Of a stretch of DNA of 64,000 nt, positions 18,868 to 34,300 are shown piece after piece. Position numbers and translations under genes: made by a program. Origin of the DNA: Lepidurus packardi (Eukaryota; Arthropoda; Branchiopoda; Notostraca; Triopsidae); assembly GCA_023053545.1 (NCBI GenBank), contig JAKZAN010000002.1:1038375-1102374 (forward strand), in the 5' to 3' direction. Every line of letters starts with the position of its first letter. Position 1 is the first letter of the stretch. The notes beneath the pieces are model-generated. The model had not been told where the DNA came from and searched no databases. It worked only from the letters and a program-made list of their open reading frames with translations.

Positions 18868-19240
18868 CCCATCTCCCAAAGTTTGAAAAAAAACAGATCA
18901 AATAGGAATTTTGCAAATTCGCGAATATTCTTGGCACTCAACAAAAATTCGCTAAACTCCTTCGTCAAATTCATAACAACCAAGTAACTTCTTAACCTTT
19001 GCTGATTGAATAAAAAGAGAAAATCTGGAGTTTTGGGGAATTCGTCGAGTATTCTTAAAAAAAAAAACATGCGCCAAAAAATCCCGAAAACTCCGTTGTC
19101 AACAAAACAATGCCAATAACCTTTCCCGTAATAAAATTGATTAAAAATATGAGAAAATAAAAATCCGGAGATTTTTGCGAATTCACGACTATTTTTGAAA
19201 AAATTCGCACAATCTCCTTCGTCCTAGATAAAAAAGAGAA
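18868..19240. repeat. decayed ~130-bp tandem repeat
   Basis: Three diverged copies starting near 18868, 19005 and 19135 share a core of the type GGAGTTTT..GAATTC..GA.TATT followed by CTCCTTCGTC or CTCCGTTGTC. They lie between the convergent coiled-coil and forkhead genes. Confidence 0.45.
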
Positions 19241-19258
19241 TCTCGTTAACCTTCCAGA

Positions 19259-20655
<1,397 letters not shown>

Positions 20656-21749
20656 GGTCTTAAATCACCTTTTACATCAAATTGGAGAAATTTTTAGGAT
20701 GACAAGTACAAAAGTTACCGTTCTAGGCACGTCTGATGGGAATGCTGCACCGTCACGAGTACAATATTGTGTCCACTATTGCGCCATTTGGAATTAAAAA
20801 GTGTATAGAGCTGGATAAAGTCTAGCAAATTGGGCAAAAGCGGACAAAAGCGAAGTAAAGGTCAGTACGGAGAAGGCGATAAGGTCACAGAGTCCTTTTC
20901 TCAGCCAGCCTCGGGGGGACTATGAGGTTCTGGGTGGAGAAAACGCAGGTGTCAAGCTATTGGAAGCAGGCGGAGTCAGAATCGAATGTTTCACGCGTCC
21001 TGTACACCTTCGCGGTACGGAAAATAGAGTGTTTCCTCACTTGATGGGTGAACTAATAGACAGAACCATACGAGGAGGGGAAATAAGAGAGCGGGGGTAA
21101 GAACATTATTGATTGATGATAAAAAAAGAGGAACAATACGAGTGCAGCTGGACCAACAATTGTCACATTTCCCAACACAGTGTTTCTTTCTAATTATTGA
21201 AATTTCCAGTCTTCGCTGTGCAAATAAAGAATGATTAGGAGCCTTTAGATCATTGATAGCTTGTGGTATAACAAGAAGTCAATATGAACGAGGTCAATGT
21301 GTAACACGTTCGAAATAGCCAACGTTTCTGAACGAAACTAACCTCGAGCTTTATTTTTTAAGTCAGAATCGCAATTTTAAAATTTTCAATATACAAAATG
21401 TGGTCAAAACGTTCGGTTGCATCATTTAGCACTGTTCAATTAAGGGAATTAAGTCGACATTTGTATAATTTAAGAAAACTGAATAGTAATGCACCGTCCG
21501 GGAAATGGAATTACGGAATTTTTGCTTCAATAGCAACTCGAACGGTCCCTAACGGTAGGATCTGTTACAGCCCTGTAAAGGTCTAAGGTAGGACTTTCGA
21601 AAGGTCCGCTAACGGTACGGTTTCACAAAAAGCCCACGCCATCTAATGCCGAGGTAAACCATTGTTTATAGAAGCCCACGCGCCATTTTCTCTTGTTAGG
21701 ATTGAGCAAGGCATCCTTTACGCGTGATTTTAGAAATTTCTTATTCATC
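20656..21749. other. divergent promoter region between FOXJ2/3-like gene and SUMO
   Basis: 1.1 kb between two divergent start codons. The SUMO leader (~21640-21749) is GC-richer than its surroundings. A short motif (CTAACGGTA) occurs twice near 21548 and 21609. No gene seen. Confidence 0.5.
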
Positions 21750-22361
21750 ATGTCTGACGTAAGTTCAACTTCTCTACTCTCGAAAAATGTATAGAAATTT
21801 CCCAAATGGTGTGACAAACTCTCTGAAACGCTGGAAAAGACCAATGCGACAATTTTTGTTGTTGGCTTGGGTTGAGTTTCCGGCTCAAAGCATGTCTTCC
21901 CGTTTTCTTTGTCTTTAATTATGAACTTTAATTAATTGACAAATGTAATCATTTTTATCGTTTCTAATAGGATCAAAAGCCCGAAGGAGGAGATGGCGGT
22001 TCCGAGTATATTAAACTGAAGGTAGTAGGACAAGATTCCAATGAAATTCATTTCCGGGTCAAGATGACCACCCAAATGGGCAAGTTGAAGAAATCCTACA
22101 GTGAACGAGTGGTATAAAACCTTTACACTTGTTTAAGTAGCTAATTTTAACTAAGTAATCTCTTTTAGGGCGTCCCGATTGGCTCTTTGCGGTTTTTATT
22201 TGATGGTAGAAGAATTAATGACGAAGAAACTCCCAAACAGGTAAAAATCTTAAAACAATTCACTAGTTTCCTACAAGTAATCGATTCTTGTTATTTCGTA
22301 GTTGGAGATGGAGAACGATGACGTAATTGAAGTCTATCAAGAGCAAACGGGTGGCTTGTAG
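21750..22361 (+). CDS. SUMO: SUMO (small ubiquitin-like modifier)
   Basis: Ubiquitin-like protein attached to lysines of nuclear and other proteins through the E1 SAE1/2 and E2 UBC9. Four exons (21750-21758, 21971-22111, 22169-22240, 22302-22361) give 93 aa. The first coding exon holds only Met-Ser-Asp. The beta-grasp fold is seen in [39 protein letters not shown] and [18 protein letters not shown]. The processing site is QTGG followed by a single Leu, so a SENP-type protease must remove one residue to mature it. The start [15 protein letters not shown] most resembles insect SUMO (smt3) and vertebrate SUMO2/3; I see no clear psi-K-x-E site near the N-terminus, unlike SUMO2/3. Confidence 0.97.
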
Positions 22362-22477
22362 TGCCTCTCATGCTGTTTTCCTTCATCCCAGAATCCGTTC
22401 TTAAAAAATTGAATCAGTTAAAGACCTTGCCGGTTTTTGCGTTTCCATCCGTTCATTAACCGCCATTCTTTTGGCGC

Positions 22478-22675
22478 TCAAAAATTGTAAAGAAAACTGA
22501 CTGGCTTTTTCGTTTTTTTTGTCTTATCTTCCAGTTCCACAGTATGAAACTTTGATTGCAAATACAGTGTCTTTTCATACGCCGGCACTTTACTAGTACT
22601 GCTCTTACCCTTAACTACCCTAACTTTGCTCCTTTTACGGTAGCCTAGCCTTTCCAATCCCCCCAAACTAGCCAT
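22478..22675 (-). CDS. candidate small basic protein (65 aa), unknown
   Basis: A 65-codon frame starts MASLGGLERLGYRKRSKVR and ends KKPVSFLYNF. It is Lys/Arg-rich and contains KVPAYEKTLYLQSKF. The ATG sits directly after a good acceptor (CCTTTAG|ATGG). About 325 bp upstream on the same strand a strong donor (TTTTAAG|GTAAGT at 23000) closes a GC-rich stretch facing the ARF1 promoter. That fits a gene with a noncoding first exon sharing a bidirectional promoter with ARF1. I do not recognise the protein, and the frame could be chance or the 5' part of a longer spliced product. It would converge on SUMO with 116 bp between stops. Confidence 0.45.
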   Translation of the reverse strand: MASLGGLERLGYRKRSKVRVVKGKSSTSKVPAYEKTLYLQSKFHTVELEDKTKKTKKPVSFLYNF

Positions 22676-23000
22676 CTAAAGGCTCTGTCTTCAGAAAGAA
22701 ACCAGAAACACAAAGGCGTCTCAACAGCCTGAAAAGTTTGGAAGCAAACTTTCTCTGAAAATGGCCCGCAAGCTCTGAAGATTCTATAAAGAGGATGCAC
22801 CAGCTGACGAAACATTGCCTAGTAATACTAGTATTGCAACAATGAGTCAGTTCCAACGTGGAAGCTTGCACAGCAATCGATTTCCAACTTCGGGGTGAAC
22901 CGAAAAGTTATGCGCTAAGGAATTGAATAAAAGGCTCGAAATGCGACTCTAAACTAAAATACACATAACTCTGGACATAGTAATAAAATTAGACTTACCT

Positions 23001-23243
23001 TAAAAGAGAAATTGAGAAAATCCGGGTCAGAAAAACTGTCAAAACCCCATTGTTTATGCTCAGGCAGATTCAAAAAGCGGCAGGTTGGCGCGGGCGATTC
23101 AAGGCGGTCCTTGTCACGTGACGGCCACGGAGCACGGCTGTTGGCTTTCCAGCCAGGGACGTGGCTAAGGCTGACGTCACTTGTGCTTACGGGTCGCGTT
23201 GGCCGTGTCCGCCATCTTCCTTATCGGTTTAGCACCCACCGGC
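23001..23243. promoter_or_regulatory. GC-rich, probably bidirectional promoter of ARF1
   Basis: CpG-rich block in AT-rich surroundings with CACGTG and TGACGTCA (CRE-like) sites and a GCCATCTT (YY1-like) motif just upstream of the ARF1 TATA box. On the minus strand it ends in the donor of the candidate noncoding exon described for the 22478-22675 frame. Confidence 0.5.
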
Positions 23244-23251
23244 TATATAAA
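23244..23251 (+). promoter_or_regulatory. TATA box of ARF1
   Basis: TATATAAA lies ~30 bp before a short leader that ends in the donor CACACAG|GTAAGT at 23280. The leader intron closes near CTATAG at ~23526, giving a spliced 5' UTR before the ATG at 23595. Confidence 0.6.
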
Positions 23252-23546
23252 AGCGAAAACACCTTGAATTTCTTGCACACAGGTAAGTTCCAAAGAACCA
23301 AACTCCTATATTTAATCGTATACAATCAAATGTCCGTCTGTTGATTCCAAATTCTGTGGTTTTAAGGAGTTTTATTCCTCGAAATCCAACCAACGTAGGG
23401 TAGGTGATTCACTCAACAAATTTCCCCATCGTAATCCTTTTCCTTTGTTTCCCACCTTGCAAAATAGCCTTATTACTATGTACCGCAAAACTATTCGTTA
23501 GATAATCCTTTTTTTGTGTACTATAGGTTTCGTCTTGGGTTGTTAG

Positions 23547-24316
<770 letters not shown>

Positions 24317-27300
24317 CTCCTTACTGCTTTATCTCCTCTTCCCTCCCCGAAACCTCCCACTTTTCTTTCTCTTTTTGGTAAAAAACGAAAACATTCAGTT
24401 TTTGAGCAAATCGCGCATTTTATTCTAATTTTTGAAGGCCTTTTTGTTGGGGAAAATATCTGGGCTTGCTTGACCCCCCCGCAAATCTTGTCTGTACACA
24501 CAGTTGAAGTTGAAAATTTGAAGTGCAGTTGGAAGCACTTGATCACCACCAGCAAGAAGGGAAAAAAATATTGGATTTTGTTGACTTTTTAAAAAGACAA
24601 ACCTTTAGTTCCCCAACTCTTTCTTTTTTATTATTATTTTTGTTTTATTTTTCTGGTAGAATCAGGCCCTCGACATTCTTCTGTGTAGCATATTACCCAA
24701 GTGAAGCAAGTGTAAATTGAAGGACATTCCGAGTTTCCAAATTCGTGGCTCTTTAGTATTTTATTCTGTTTTCGCTTTTTTCTGGAAAATTTTGTTGTTT
24801 TTCTTCCTTATTCCCCCTCATTTTTCCTCCCCCCAAGAAAATTTACTTCCCGTGGCCATTTCTTTCTGGCGTTTTCCAATGAAAAAAAGAGAAAAAAGCG
24901 GTCTTGTCAAAACAACTCGCAGTTTCCGCTCCCTTCGTCTGGAAAACAACTTATTTTGTTGGGTTTTTACATATGAATGGTGATGATGGCCTTTCCCAAG
25001 CTCTGTACAACCGTGCCGGCCTTCAATACACAAGCTAGGCCCAAAATGTCTCTGAATTTCATTAGCTACTGTACTAAATTATTTTTAATTCAACGTTCTA
25101 CTTACTAGTATTTAATTCTGAGAGTGCAAACGATCATAAGACCTACAGCAATTTACAGTATGGTATTAGAATTAGAGATGGCTCACTAAGATAACAAGGA
25201 ATCTGGATATCCGCAACGATGAACATATAAATAAGTTACAAATAGGACCCTTTCTTGGAATTTTGGAACGATATTGCGCAACCCAGAGATGCTGAATATA
25301 AAGATCCTAACAATAAACACTCCAGTACTTTTTAAACAAGAAATCGGTTGAAATAGCACCCAAGATCGTTTAAGTATAAACCAAATGAGTTAATAAGTTA
25401 AAATTATAGTAAGTGAAATTATTTACATACTAGGAATTTATAGCAGTAAGTTATTACTCATAAAAATCGCCGAAAAATTCAAAACCTTCAATCGATACAG
25501 AACCCTAGTAATTGATACCTAAGTTAGCAAACGGTTTTAACCCGAAAACTATGATTTAAAGTCAATTTTAACGTGATTACAGTGCGTTGACTTCGAAAGA
25601 ACTCTGACTTATAGTTCAAGCAAACTAAGAGAGTCGATTAGGGAACGTTTTGGACGCATAATAGCGGAAAAAGGTCATTAGCGTTGATTTAAATAGGGGG
25701 GATTTGGGAATGGAACACAAAAAAGCTTAATGTTTAGGAGGATGAATTTCCTACTCGTAAAACTAACTATGGCTCAAGGAAGAGTAAAACAGGCTTCTTT
25801 TAATTGGAACGTAGGTCTTTATTTATTTATCTTCGTTTTTTTATTCTTTATTATGCGTTTCTTTAGAACGTGAAAAACATTCTCCGACTGGGGCAAACTG
25901 CTGCCTTTTCTGGCGGGTAATTAAAGGAGTTCCCGTTTGTTCATATCACCGAGTTTTCCTTGGCAGATGCGGAAGGAACATTACTTTGGGCGCTGGAGCA
26001 GGCAAAAAGCGACTCCCCAAAACCTTCCGACATAATAATAAAAATGGAAAAGTCTGCTCACTCGCTTTCTCTCTCTCTCTCTGTTTTGGGTCGATGGCGA
26101 TGCGACGACTCCAATTTGATCCTCAGGAGTCTGGAAAGCGACGACGACGCGGAAAAGACTTCAGTCGGTTCCTGATATTCTTATCGAACAGTACACTTTG
26201 ATTACATTGAGGATACCGTGAAAGAAAAAGAAAACCCTGACTTCATTTCCTTAACAGAGTGGCCTAAATTTAGGCAAAAACTGCGCCTGAAAACGGTAAT
26301 CATTTTGCATTTGCGTGGCCATAGCCAAGTCCTTTGTTCTCTCCAAATAAAATCGAAAACACCCCAAAAGGAACCTAACTGTGGGAACCTAACTTCGGCG
26401 AGCTTTCTACGTAATTAGAAGAATTTCTAGTAATTGCATGGCATAGCAATAGCGATTTACTGCAGTAATTGCTACCGCAGAAATGTTCCATTCTTTGGCA
26501 CCAAGAAGAATGTCATACTATAGAGCTCATTAGGTCGATTCTAATGGTTTAAAGTTTATTGGGTCCCAAAAAGGAGTTTTTCTCTCTCTTTAAAATCGTT
26601 TGACGGTGAGGCGAAGAAGCTTTTATAGGAAAGCTGGGGTTAAAAACAGTCAAAGCTTTTGAGAGGAGGAGCAGCTGGGGGGGGGGGGGGGGAGTGGTGA
26701 ACGAAGCTCATGCATATTGAGTGAAGATTATGCTTCTCCCGAACATCTCGACCTTTTTAGGAGGGAATCAGCAATATTCTACATGACTTGGCCGACCTCT
26801 AATGTAAAAAATGAGACCGAAGCTTTTGCTAGACTTTTTTCTTGTAAAATGTATTTATGAGTTGTTTTTTGTGCCACAAATACAGAGCTACACTGCTCTT
26901 ACTCTCGAGAGAAATCGTATTGGTTGATCCGGTACCGTCGTCACTCCAGGAGTTATACTTACAAGAAGTGCAAAAAGGAAATGGGTTTTGGCACAGGCCA
27001 AATAAGCCAAAGTTTATAGGTCCTCGAGTAAATGCCAGTAATGGATGGGAGTAAGAGAGTTTGCTGTTCAACTTGTTCTGCTACTAGCTTTTCCCACTTC
27101 CCGTAACTTTCTTTACAGACCTGTGATCTGTAATTGCATTAAGGGCGCGTGTCCGTGTCCAATCACACGCTTTTGGGAAAAAGGTTCTTACAACAACGTG
27201 AAACAAAATCTGTACCAATACGTCAATAACACCAGCACCAAAGCTAAAGATTTCGTCGCACTTTAACATTCCCAATCGGTTCCCCAGATTTAGTTTCCAA

Positions 27301-27536
27301 GCTAATGGACGTCATGCCTTAAACCTAGTTTAAGTAGGAAGGGTCTTCAACGGCTCCGAATTACCGTCACATGCTGCATTTCAGTTAACAAATATTCCCA
27401 GCAAACTACCAAACCAACACTAATGATAAAATAACACCAAAAGCGCTCATGGTCTCTCTGATATTTGATTTGGGTTTTATAGCATTGTTTGCATTTTCTC
27501 CCAACGTATTGATTACGTTATTGAATTACACCAGAA
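24317..27536. other. ARF1 3' UTR and long intergenic stretch
   Basis: The first ~700 bp are T-rich and probably hold the ARF1 3' UTR. The rest has no convincing gene; open frames at 25960-26201 and 26829-27266 lack motifs or matching splice sites. There is a long poly-G run at ~26679-26692. Confidence 0.5.
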
Positions 27537-27930
27537 GTCGACCAATTCACGTGATAGAAGGTTACAGAAACGTTCACTAGGCCATCAAGCAAGGTTCATG
27601 TCATTGTTGAATTTGTCATTTGATGAGATTACACTTACATTTCCATTAGAAAGCTATTCATTCACACCCAAAAGGTTACAAGAACGTTTGCACTATCAAT
27701 TCATAGTTTTTTCCCACTATTTAGTTGTCATAACCGTTGTTTACACTCATAATTTCACGAGGAAATCGATTGGTTCACTAGGAGGTTACAAGAAACGCTC
27801 ACTACACTACACTACCAATTCTGGTTTATTTCATTCTTGGGTTATTAAATAAGAAAGTACAACTCCGTAGCCGTTCTACTTACATTAGAAAATCGATTAA
27901 TTTACATGAAAGTTCTGAAAATGTTTTGCT
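27537..27930. repeat. decayed ~115-125 bp tandem repeat, four units
   Basis: Unit starts near 27537, 27650, 27765 and 27890 share the pattern of a TCGAT or similar, ATTCAC, then AAGGTTACAAGAACG followed by CACTA. Units 2 and 3 are the most alike. Confidence 0.5.
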
Positions 27931-28373
27931 AAAGGAAGCAAACAAAGTTTAATTGAAGCTTCAGCATATACTATTGTTGAGTATCATCGCGTTTTATGGC
28001 TTCCATGTTGACTTATTCCATTTTTGCACACCAACTGCTTACTTACTTACTGTTGAATTTATTCGATGTTGAGCTTCATATACTTTCATTGTTGCTTATC
28101 TATATCCTACATACTGATGTTTCCCTTGCCTACATGGAATCTAGTTGAATGTTTGCTCCAAAGAAATCTCAAACCATCCGTTAGACGCAAGTAGGCGTGC
28201 TTTTTTATTGTTGAACGTTGTTATCTAAAAGGTAGTTACCCCCCAAAGTTGTATATACGGTCTGTGCTTCGTTTACTTCGTGTTGGATGTGTCCCAGTAA
28301 TTCGGGTTTTCCGTGTTTCACTCCTTTCTTTTCCTTTTTTTTTATGTTCTTAGGTCGGGCAAGAAGATCTACA

Positions 28374-31300
28374 ATGGAATTTTATGGACTCTTCGCAATT
28401 TCCCTGGTCTTATGGGCCCAATTTGCTGCAGCAGCCTGGAATAACAATACCGCTGACTCTCCATTGCTTCTCCGCAGTATTTCGCTGACGGAAAACGCAG
28501 GCAAAGCTGCAGCACTTTGCAATGCTACGGTACCCAGAGGTGCAACTCTATGGAAATCTACTGCCTCTACTGTGGATGTTACTTTCCCCAAAATGGTAAA
28601 GTAGCCCCTTCTAACCAAACCTTTATCTCTTTCTCTCTCTCCAAACTAGGGAAAACTACTAACAACAGAGAAAATAAATTTTTAAAAATCTAGAAGAAGA
28701 GTAAGTAAAGTAGGATGGAAGAACTTATCTATTCTAGGGGGGTTGTGGGGGACAAATGAGATTCCAATACGAGTTTCCTGGGGAAAAAAGTCCGGAAGAC
28801 TTCTGCAATAGCCTCGGGTTCCTAGGGAGAAAAAATCCTCGACTTTTCTTTTGATGGTCAAGGCGGCACCGACGACATCGAGAAAAGGTTCCTCGACGAA
28901 ATTCTGGAGAAAATAAATAAAAAAGGGAGACTCTGAAGAAGATGAAAACCAGCCAACTGATCCCCTGCACGGTATATATGGCAAAGGGGTCGTAAAAATG
29001 ATTCGTATGGTTTGGACTTGGAGGACACAATAAAAAAAGCCAGGTCTTACAGCTTGAGGCAAAGGCGTTATAGTCAGAATAAAAAAAAATAAGAATACAA
29101 ATAAAAGGGGCCCTAGCCGCTATTTCGCACCCTATTTCTTCTTATAGTCTTTACGACAATATCTCATACGTGAGTTTTGTTTTTGTTGGGGATTTCAAGA
29201 CACAAGCTAATAACATAGATGTCTACTAAAATACGACAAACCACCTGGAAACACTATTCTCAGGTTGTATACAGACACGCTGTTGTTCTCAAAAACCGGA
29301 ATGTTTTTTTGGGGCCTATAACAAAGAGTATGAGACAAGCATATCCGTTAGGTTTAGTTGTTGAAAACACAAGAAACACGTGAAAAAAGTTCAGTTTAAG
29401 ACCTTTCGGGGAAGGCAGACTATAGAGAAGAAGTCACTGTGAATGCTTAATTTAAGCATTCACAGTGGCTAGTTTAAAGAAAGAAACGCTGGAAGGATAG
29501 ACTTTTTGCTGGACTGATATTGATAGTCAAATCGTTCTTGGAAACGCTTGCCGGCTTCTAGAGACGGTTCGATACGGTTTGCAGATTTGCAACGTTTAAA
29601 AAAGCTTCGATTTGGACCTTAAAAGACTTAAAAGTTTTAAAAATCCTGAACCGAGTTTAAGAGATATTAAAAAGGTTGCGAAATTTTCAGTTCTGTTCCG
29701 ATCGTCAAAGGAAAATCGAACTAGTTTTGTAAATTCTAAGAAGCATTCCATGTGAGTTTAAATACTTCCAACTTTTGAAAAACCTTCGGTTGTGGAAATT
29801 GAGTCTTAGAACTCTCGAAAATCCTGCACGGAGTTGAGAAAGTACTCTAAAGTGTTCGGCATGTTATCAAATTGAATCGCAATATATTTTAAGATTGTCC
29901 CAAGTACCAAAAACGACACTGTCGAGAGGTTTTCGCTTGTGTCGAAGAATTGAAATGTCAAAACGTTGAAGAAAAATCTGTCAAAGTAGCTCAAAACGTT
30001 CGTAAAAACCTTCGATTTGAGTGTTTAACAGCCCCCAAGGGTTCGAAAAGTAGTCACTATCGACGGTTAACGTTCCGAACAATACCAGAAAACATTCCTT
30101 AGAACAAATCTAGCATGTCTTGAAAATCACACCGAAAGCTCTCGAAGTGCTTCAGACAGTCTAAAACACTTGCAGTCAAGACGTTCGCAAAACTAAGTTA
30201 TTTCGCTGTTAAACGACTTTATTGGAACTTTAAACTGCCAAAACATCTAGAAAGTTCTATGAGTGCTTTGGACTATTCAAGCGTCGTAAATGTTCGAAAC
30301 TCTGTGATCTATATAAGAAAAAACCGTTTAGAAAGCAAGAAAATTCAGACCAGAAAAAAGAGGCTTTCGACGATAGGTTTCTGGAAGTTTGGCCATTTTT
30401 AACAGTGTCGGAGACAAGCGCCTGAAAAGAGCCCAAAAATCGGTCGAAATTTCTTCTGGACACTTCCCAAAACATGTACAACCAGGCGTTTGGCGTATGT
30501 CTCGACACGAAATTCATGGCTTTCGCTCGGCGTTTGCTCATTTTGCATGCGGAGGATTGCGAGAGCCATTTGGGCCTTCAGTTGCTGGTGCCAATACGTT
30601 TTTTGTTTCACTCCGAGTCCTTACTATCTACTTATTTCTGCCCTTCCTTCCTTAAAAAAAGATGAAAAAAGAAAAGAGGCTTAAAGGGGCAAACTTCCCT
30701 GTTTGTAACAATGAAAAAGATCTTAGCTTTCCCTAGCAACAAATAACGTAACGCTGGAGTAACTATACTAAGCCAACAACGACTCTTTCTTAAAAGACAC
30801 AACAACATCTTTGCTTTTCTTTTCGGATTATTTTATACTTTTTTTTTACCATTCATGTGGTAACTAACACACACACACGAAGATTGAAGGGCACAACAAC
30901 ATCGTCTTTACATTTATATTCGGATTATTTTATACTTGATGTTTACCATTCATGTGATAACTAATACACACAGATAATAATTAAAACACGATAGCTAAGT
31001 CTTCTAGTATAACATAACAGAACAAGTTTATAAACACAACTATGAACCGGGATATGACGGTTGAACCGTTAGGGTTACGTTCGTTTGAAATGTTAACAGG
31101 AACAGCGAATGGTCTTGTGAACACAACCTAATTAAGTGCATGACAAGCAGTTAAAAAAAGAGTTGAAAGACGAAATAATAAAAAAAGAAACTATTGCAAA
31201 ATGAAATTAGAAAAACTGGAGATTCTCTTTTTGTGAGATTAAAAAAGAGAAAAAAATTATTTCCTTGTCGAATCTGGAAGTGTAAGTCGGCATTTGCATG

Positions 31301-34300
31301 GCAGATCAATGAAGTTGCTTTTTGGAAAGGCCAACCAAGTTTGAGATAAAATGATGAATGAGCCTCCTTGCTGCGCAGTATATCTTACAAATGACTTTTC
31401 CCTTGCTGCAACGCTTTATTATTATTATTTTTTTTTTTTTGGACTGGGAACTAGACTTCTAGCCCAAGACGTAAGACTAAGAGCTTTTTAGCCCTCTTCT
31501 TTTCCGTCCAAAGAAACAGTTAAGAATCCCCAGAACATTTCCAAACATTTTTGTATTATCACAAGCTACCCAAAGGCCAAAACCTATAAAAAGAAAATGT
31601 GTAATGTTTTTTTTTTAGTCCACATTGCCCATAGTTTCCAAAAGATTAAGCACCATAATTACGCTTATTAAATTAAGGTTTAATTACTAGAAATAAATGG
31701 AAAAGATAGTAATAATTTTAGCCTAATTGAGCTAGAAATGGACTTCAGTAGCTCGCATTCCTAAAGATGCCTGATCGCGTCGTCAGCTATGCCCTAGCTT
31801 CTAATCTAACGATTACTGAGATGAAAATTAGAAACAATTACAGCCTATTAAAGGAACAATTGCAGAATATTAACCACCTAAGACAAAATACAATTTAATA
31901 CTAATGACAGATTAAAATCTACCGTGCAGATGCGTGCTAATTGTTGACTTTGAAGCTAAGAGGCGTTATTGTCTACAGTTCCGTTCGGTTGTTCACTTTT
32001 TGTTTACATTGAGCTCTGATGCTGAAAACTTGCAAACACTTCTGTATGAAATAGTTCTTTCAAGCTCACGTTTCTAGTCAAGATTGCTACGCCTGAAACC
32101 CAAACCCCCAATAAAGTCGTCGGGCGCGTCTTAGGAAAGTTAACTTTGTAGCGAGACCACGCCCACCATTTGTCTCAAAAGCTCATTGTTTCTTCCTCTA
32201 GAAACCACCGAAATGTGTTTCGCCCACTTCCTGCACCATCAATTCGACTCTGCACGCGCATATTATACTCCAACCGGGCGACAGCTTACGTCTGACATTC
32301 GACCTCAGTTCCTCTGGGATGATCAAGGGAGGGGTTAAGTCGGCAGCTGATCTTGACAGTACTACCGTCAGCAATACTTCTCCTTTCCCTCCAAAAATCC
32401 CCCTAAAAAATAAGAATAACTGGGGCAACCCGCTCATTACCGGCTTCTACGTCCCATTGACTCGATGGACGGGTACCAAATCGTTCTCTCCGCGTCACCC
32501 ACGCTCGGCAGAGGTCAGTCGCGAGTTTATTCTGCCCATGCAAGCTAGTTTACGCCTATCTCACACGGCTCCGACGCCTAATCCAATTTGGCGGGCAAAT
32601 AACAAGCTCCGAAGGCTTGGTGAGCCCCAAATCGAACGATTTGAGCCCACCTCCGCTCCAGAGCCGGTTAACATCGAAAGGAAAAGCAATAGCGTGCCTG
32701 AAAGGCTTCGATTAGTGGAAGCTTACGAAGCTGCTTGGATCAGCACCACGACTTCGACCCCCCAAACGATTTTCGAAACCTCACCAGAATCGACGCTTGA
32801 TGAATCGCTTCCGACAATCACCGCCTCTTCCACTTTGGTGCCCAGCACGGAAGAAAGTCAAACGTCTCCCATGGCAATCGAAACCACTACACTCACTCCA
32901 ACACCGACACCAAGCTTGACTACAAAGTTAACCACGTTAACTGCCTCTACAACTATCCCTACCACGATAACAACCACTTCCCCTGTACATGTAATTGTGT
33001 TGTATCGAGTAGACTCGGACGCCTTTGAAACGTGCGACGTCATCAACGGAGAAGAAGTGGGCAGAGTTTCCAGCGCTGAAGATAAAAACCAAGGCAGTTT
33101 CATCATACAAAGCCCTATGCTCTCCATAGGGAACAACTACTTCCTGGGTAAGTTAATACCCTTCTATCGCGTTTCCGTTTTTGGTGCCATTCATATTGTC
33201 CGCCATCTTGGATGGCGTCTTGTTGTCAATTTCTCACCCAAGAAGTAAAACGAAAACAGCACGTGATATGTTTTATTACCATATAGTCTTGTGCTATAAA
33301 GATTTTTTGGGTAAGTTAACTTCTTGTGAACGTTTCCGTACAACCTTTTGGCGCCATTGACTCCAGCCGCCATTTTGGGAAGCGTCTTTTCCTTTTTCGC
33401 TATTGTGACAGTGGAGCGAGTATACAAGAGAAAAACAACGCTTGTTTGAAGGAGTTATTTCCCGTTACGGAAGTTTGTAGAGCTTTTAGAACTTTCTATA
33501 TGTGCCAGCAAAAAATTTTTTTTATCTTGTTCTTTTCTTGTCGAGGGGCTCGGTTTACAGTCAGTTTGAGAAGCTAATTTCCTGTTCTCTCCCTAAACTT
33601 TCTTGTTCTGTAAAAGTTCGCGAGCTCTCTAATTTTCTTTCATAAACTTGTGTACGACGTAGAAAAAAAAACTTTTGTATTTTTGCGTTGAGTATGAAAT
33701 ACCTGTTAGGGCTCCCACCAAAAGAACTACGAATGGAAGAATGTTCAACTTTGGGAGTATCATTGGGTAGCGTAATGCAGTTACAACGGCTTTCCACGAA
33801 AACAAGTCCCAACAATGAATCTTTCCGACAAATGGACACTCCCCAACAATGAAAATTCGGGAATTCAAAGCAATTGCTTGTTTTTCTTGTAGGCAGATCA
33901 GCCACTTGGGGCGGCGAATGTATTAAAGTACGAGCAGTAGTCAAAATCGCAGATTGTGGAGACCGTGAAGCGTGTTCAGAGAGCGGAATTTGCTATGCCA
34001 CTTCCGCTTTGGTAACTAAAAATTTTCTTCTATATTTTACTTTCAATTGAGTTCCAAGTTTTGTTTTCTGAAAGTTTTATTACGAAATTAAGAAAGTTAG
34101 TAACACATGAATTGACCGTTTTAATCGTTTGCATAACAAGTTTAAGTCAGAATCCAGATAATGAGTGATAAAAAAAAACAAATCTATTGGGACTTTTAGA
34201 ATGTAGGAAGAAATAGAAAAATAATAAAAATTTAAACGGATAAAAAAGAAAAAAGTATAACAAAATGAAGTCAATCAAGATTAGTAAACCCTTATTTTTT

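Larger units (their letters stand above)
28596..32201 (+). other. first intron of the EGF-repeat gene
   Basis: 3.6 kb. It holds a 16-bp perfect palindrome at 29435-29467, a field of decayed repeats at ~29550-30200 sharing AAAACCTTCG or AAAATCCTG motifs, and a direct tandem duplication at 30797-30970. No nested gene is recognised; open frames on both strands near 30257-30684 overlap each other and lack motifs. Confidence 0.65.

Noticed and set aside
24523..24983. Open frames after ARF1
   Set aside because: T-rich 3' UTR sequence giving Phe/Leu-rich translations without start context or motifs.
25960..26201. Frame starting MADAEGTLLWALEQAK
   Set aside because: Its codon upstream is not an ATG, two overlapping frames look equally good, and there are no partner exons.
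27537..27930. CRISPR-like array
   Set aside because: Units are ~120 bp, diverged, lack constant short repeats and are in a eukaryotic intergenic region.
30257..30684. Cluster of open frames on both strands in the EGF gene intron
   Set aside because: Mutually overlapping, no motifs, and lying next to decayed repeats.
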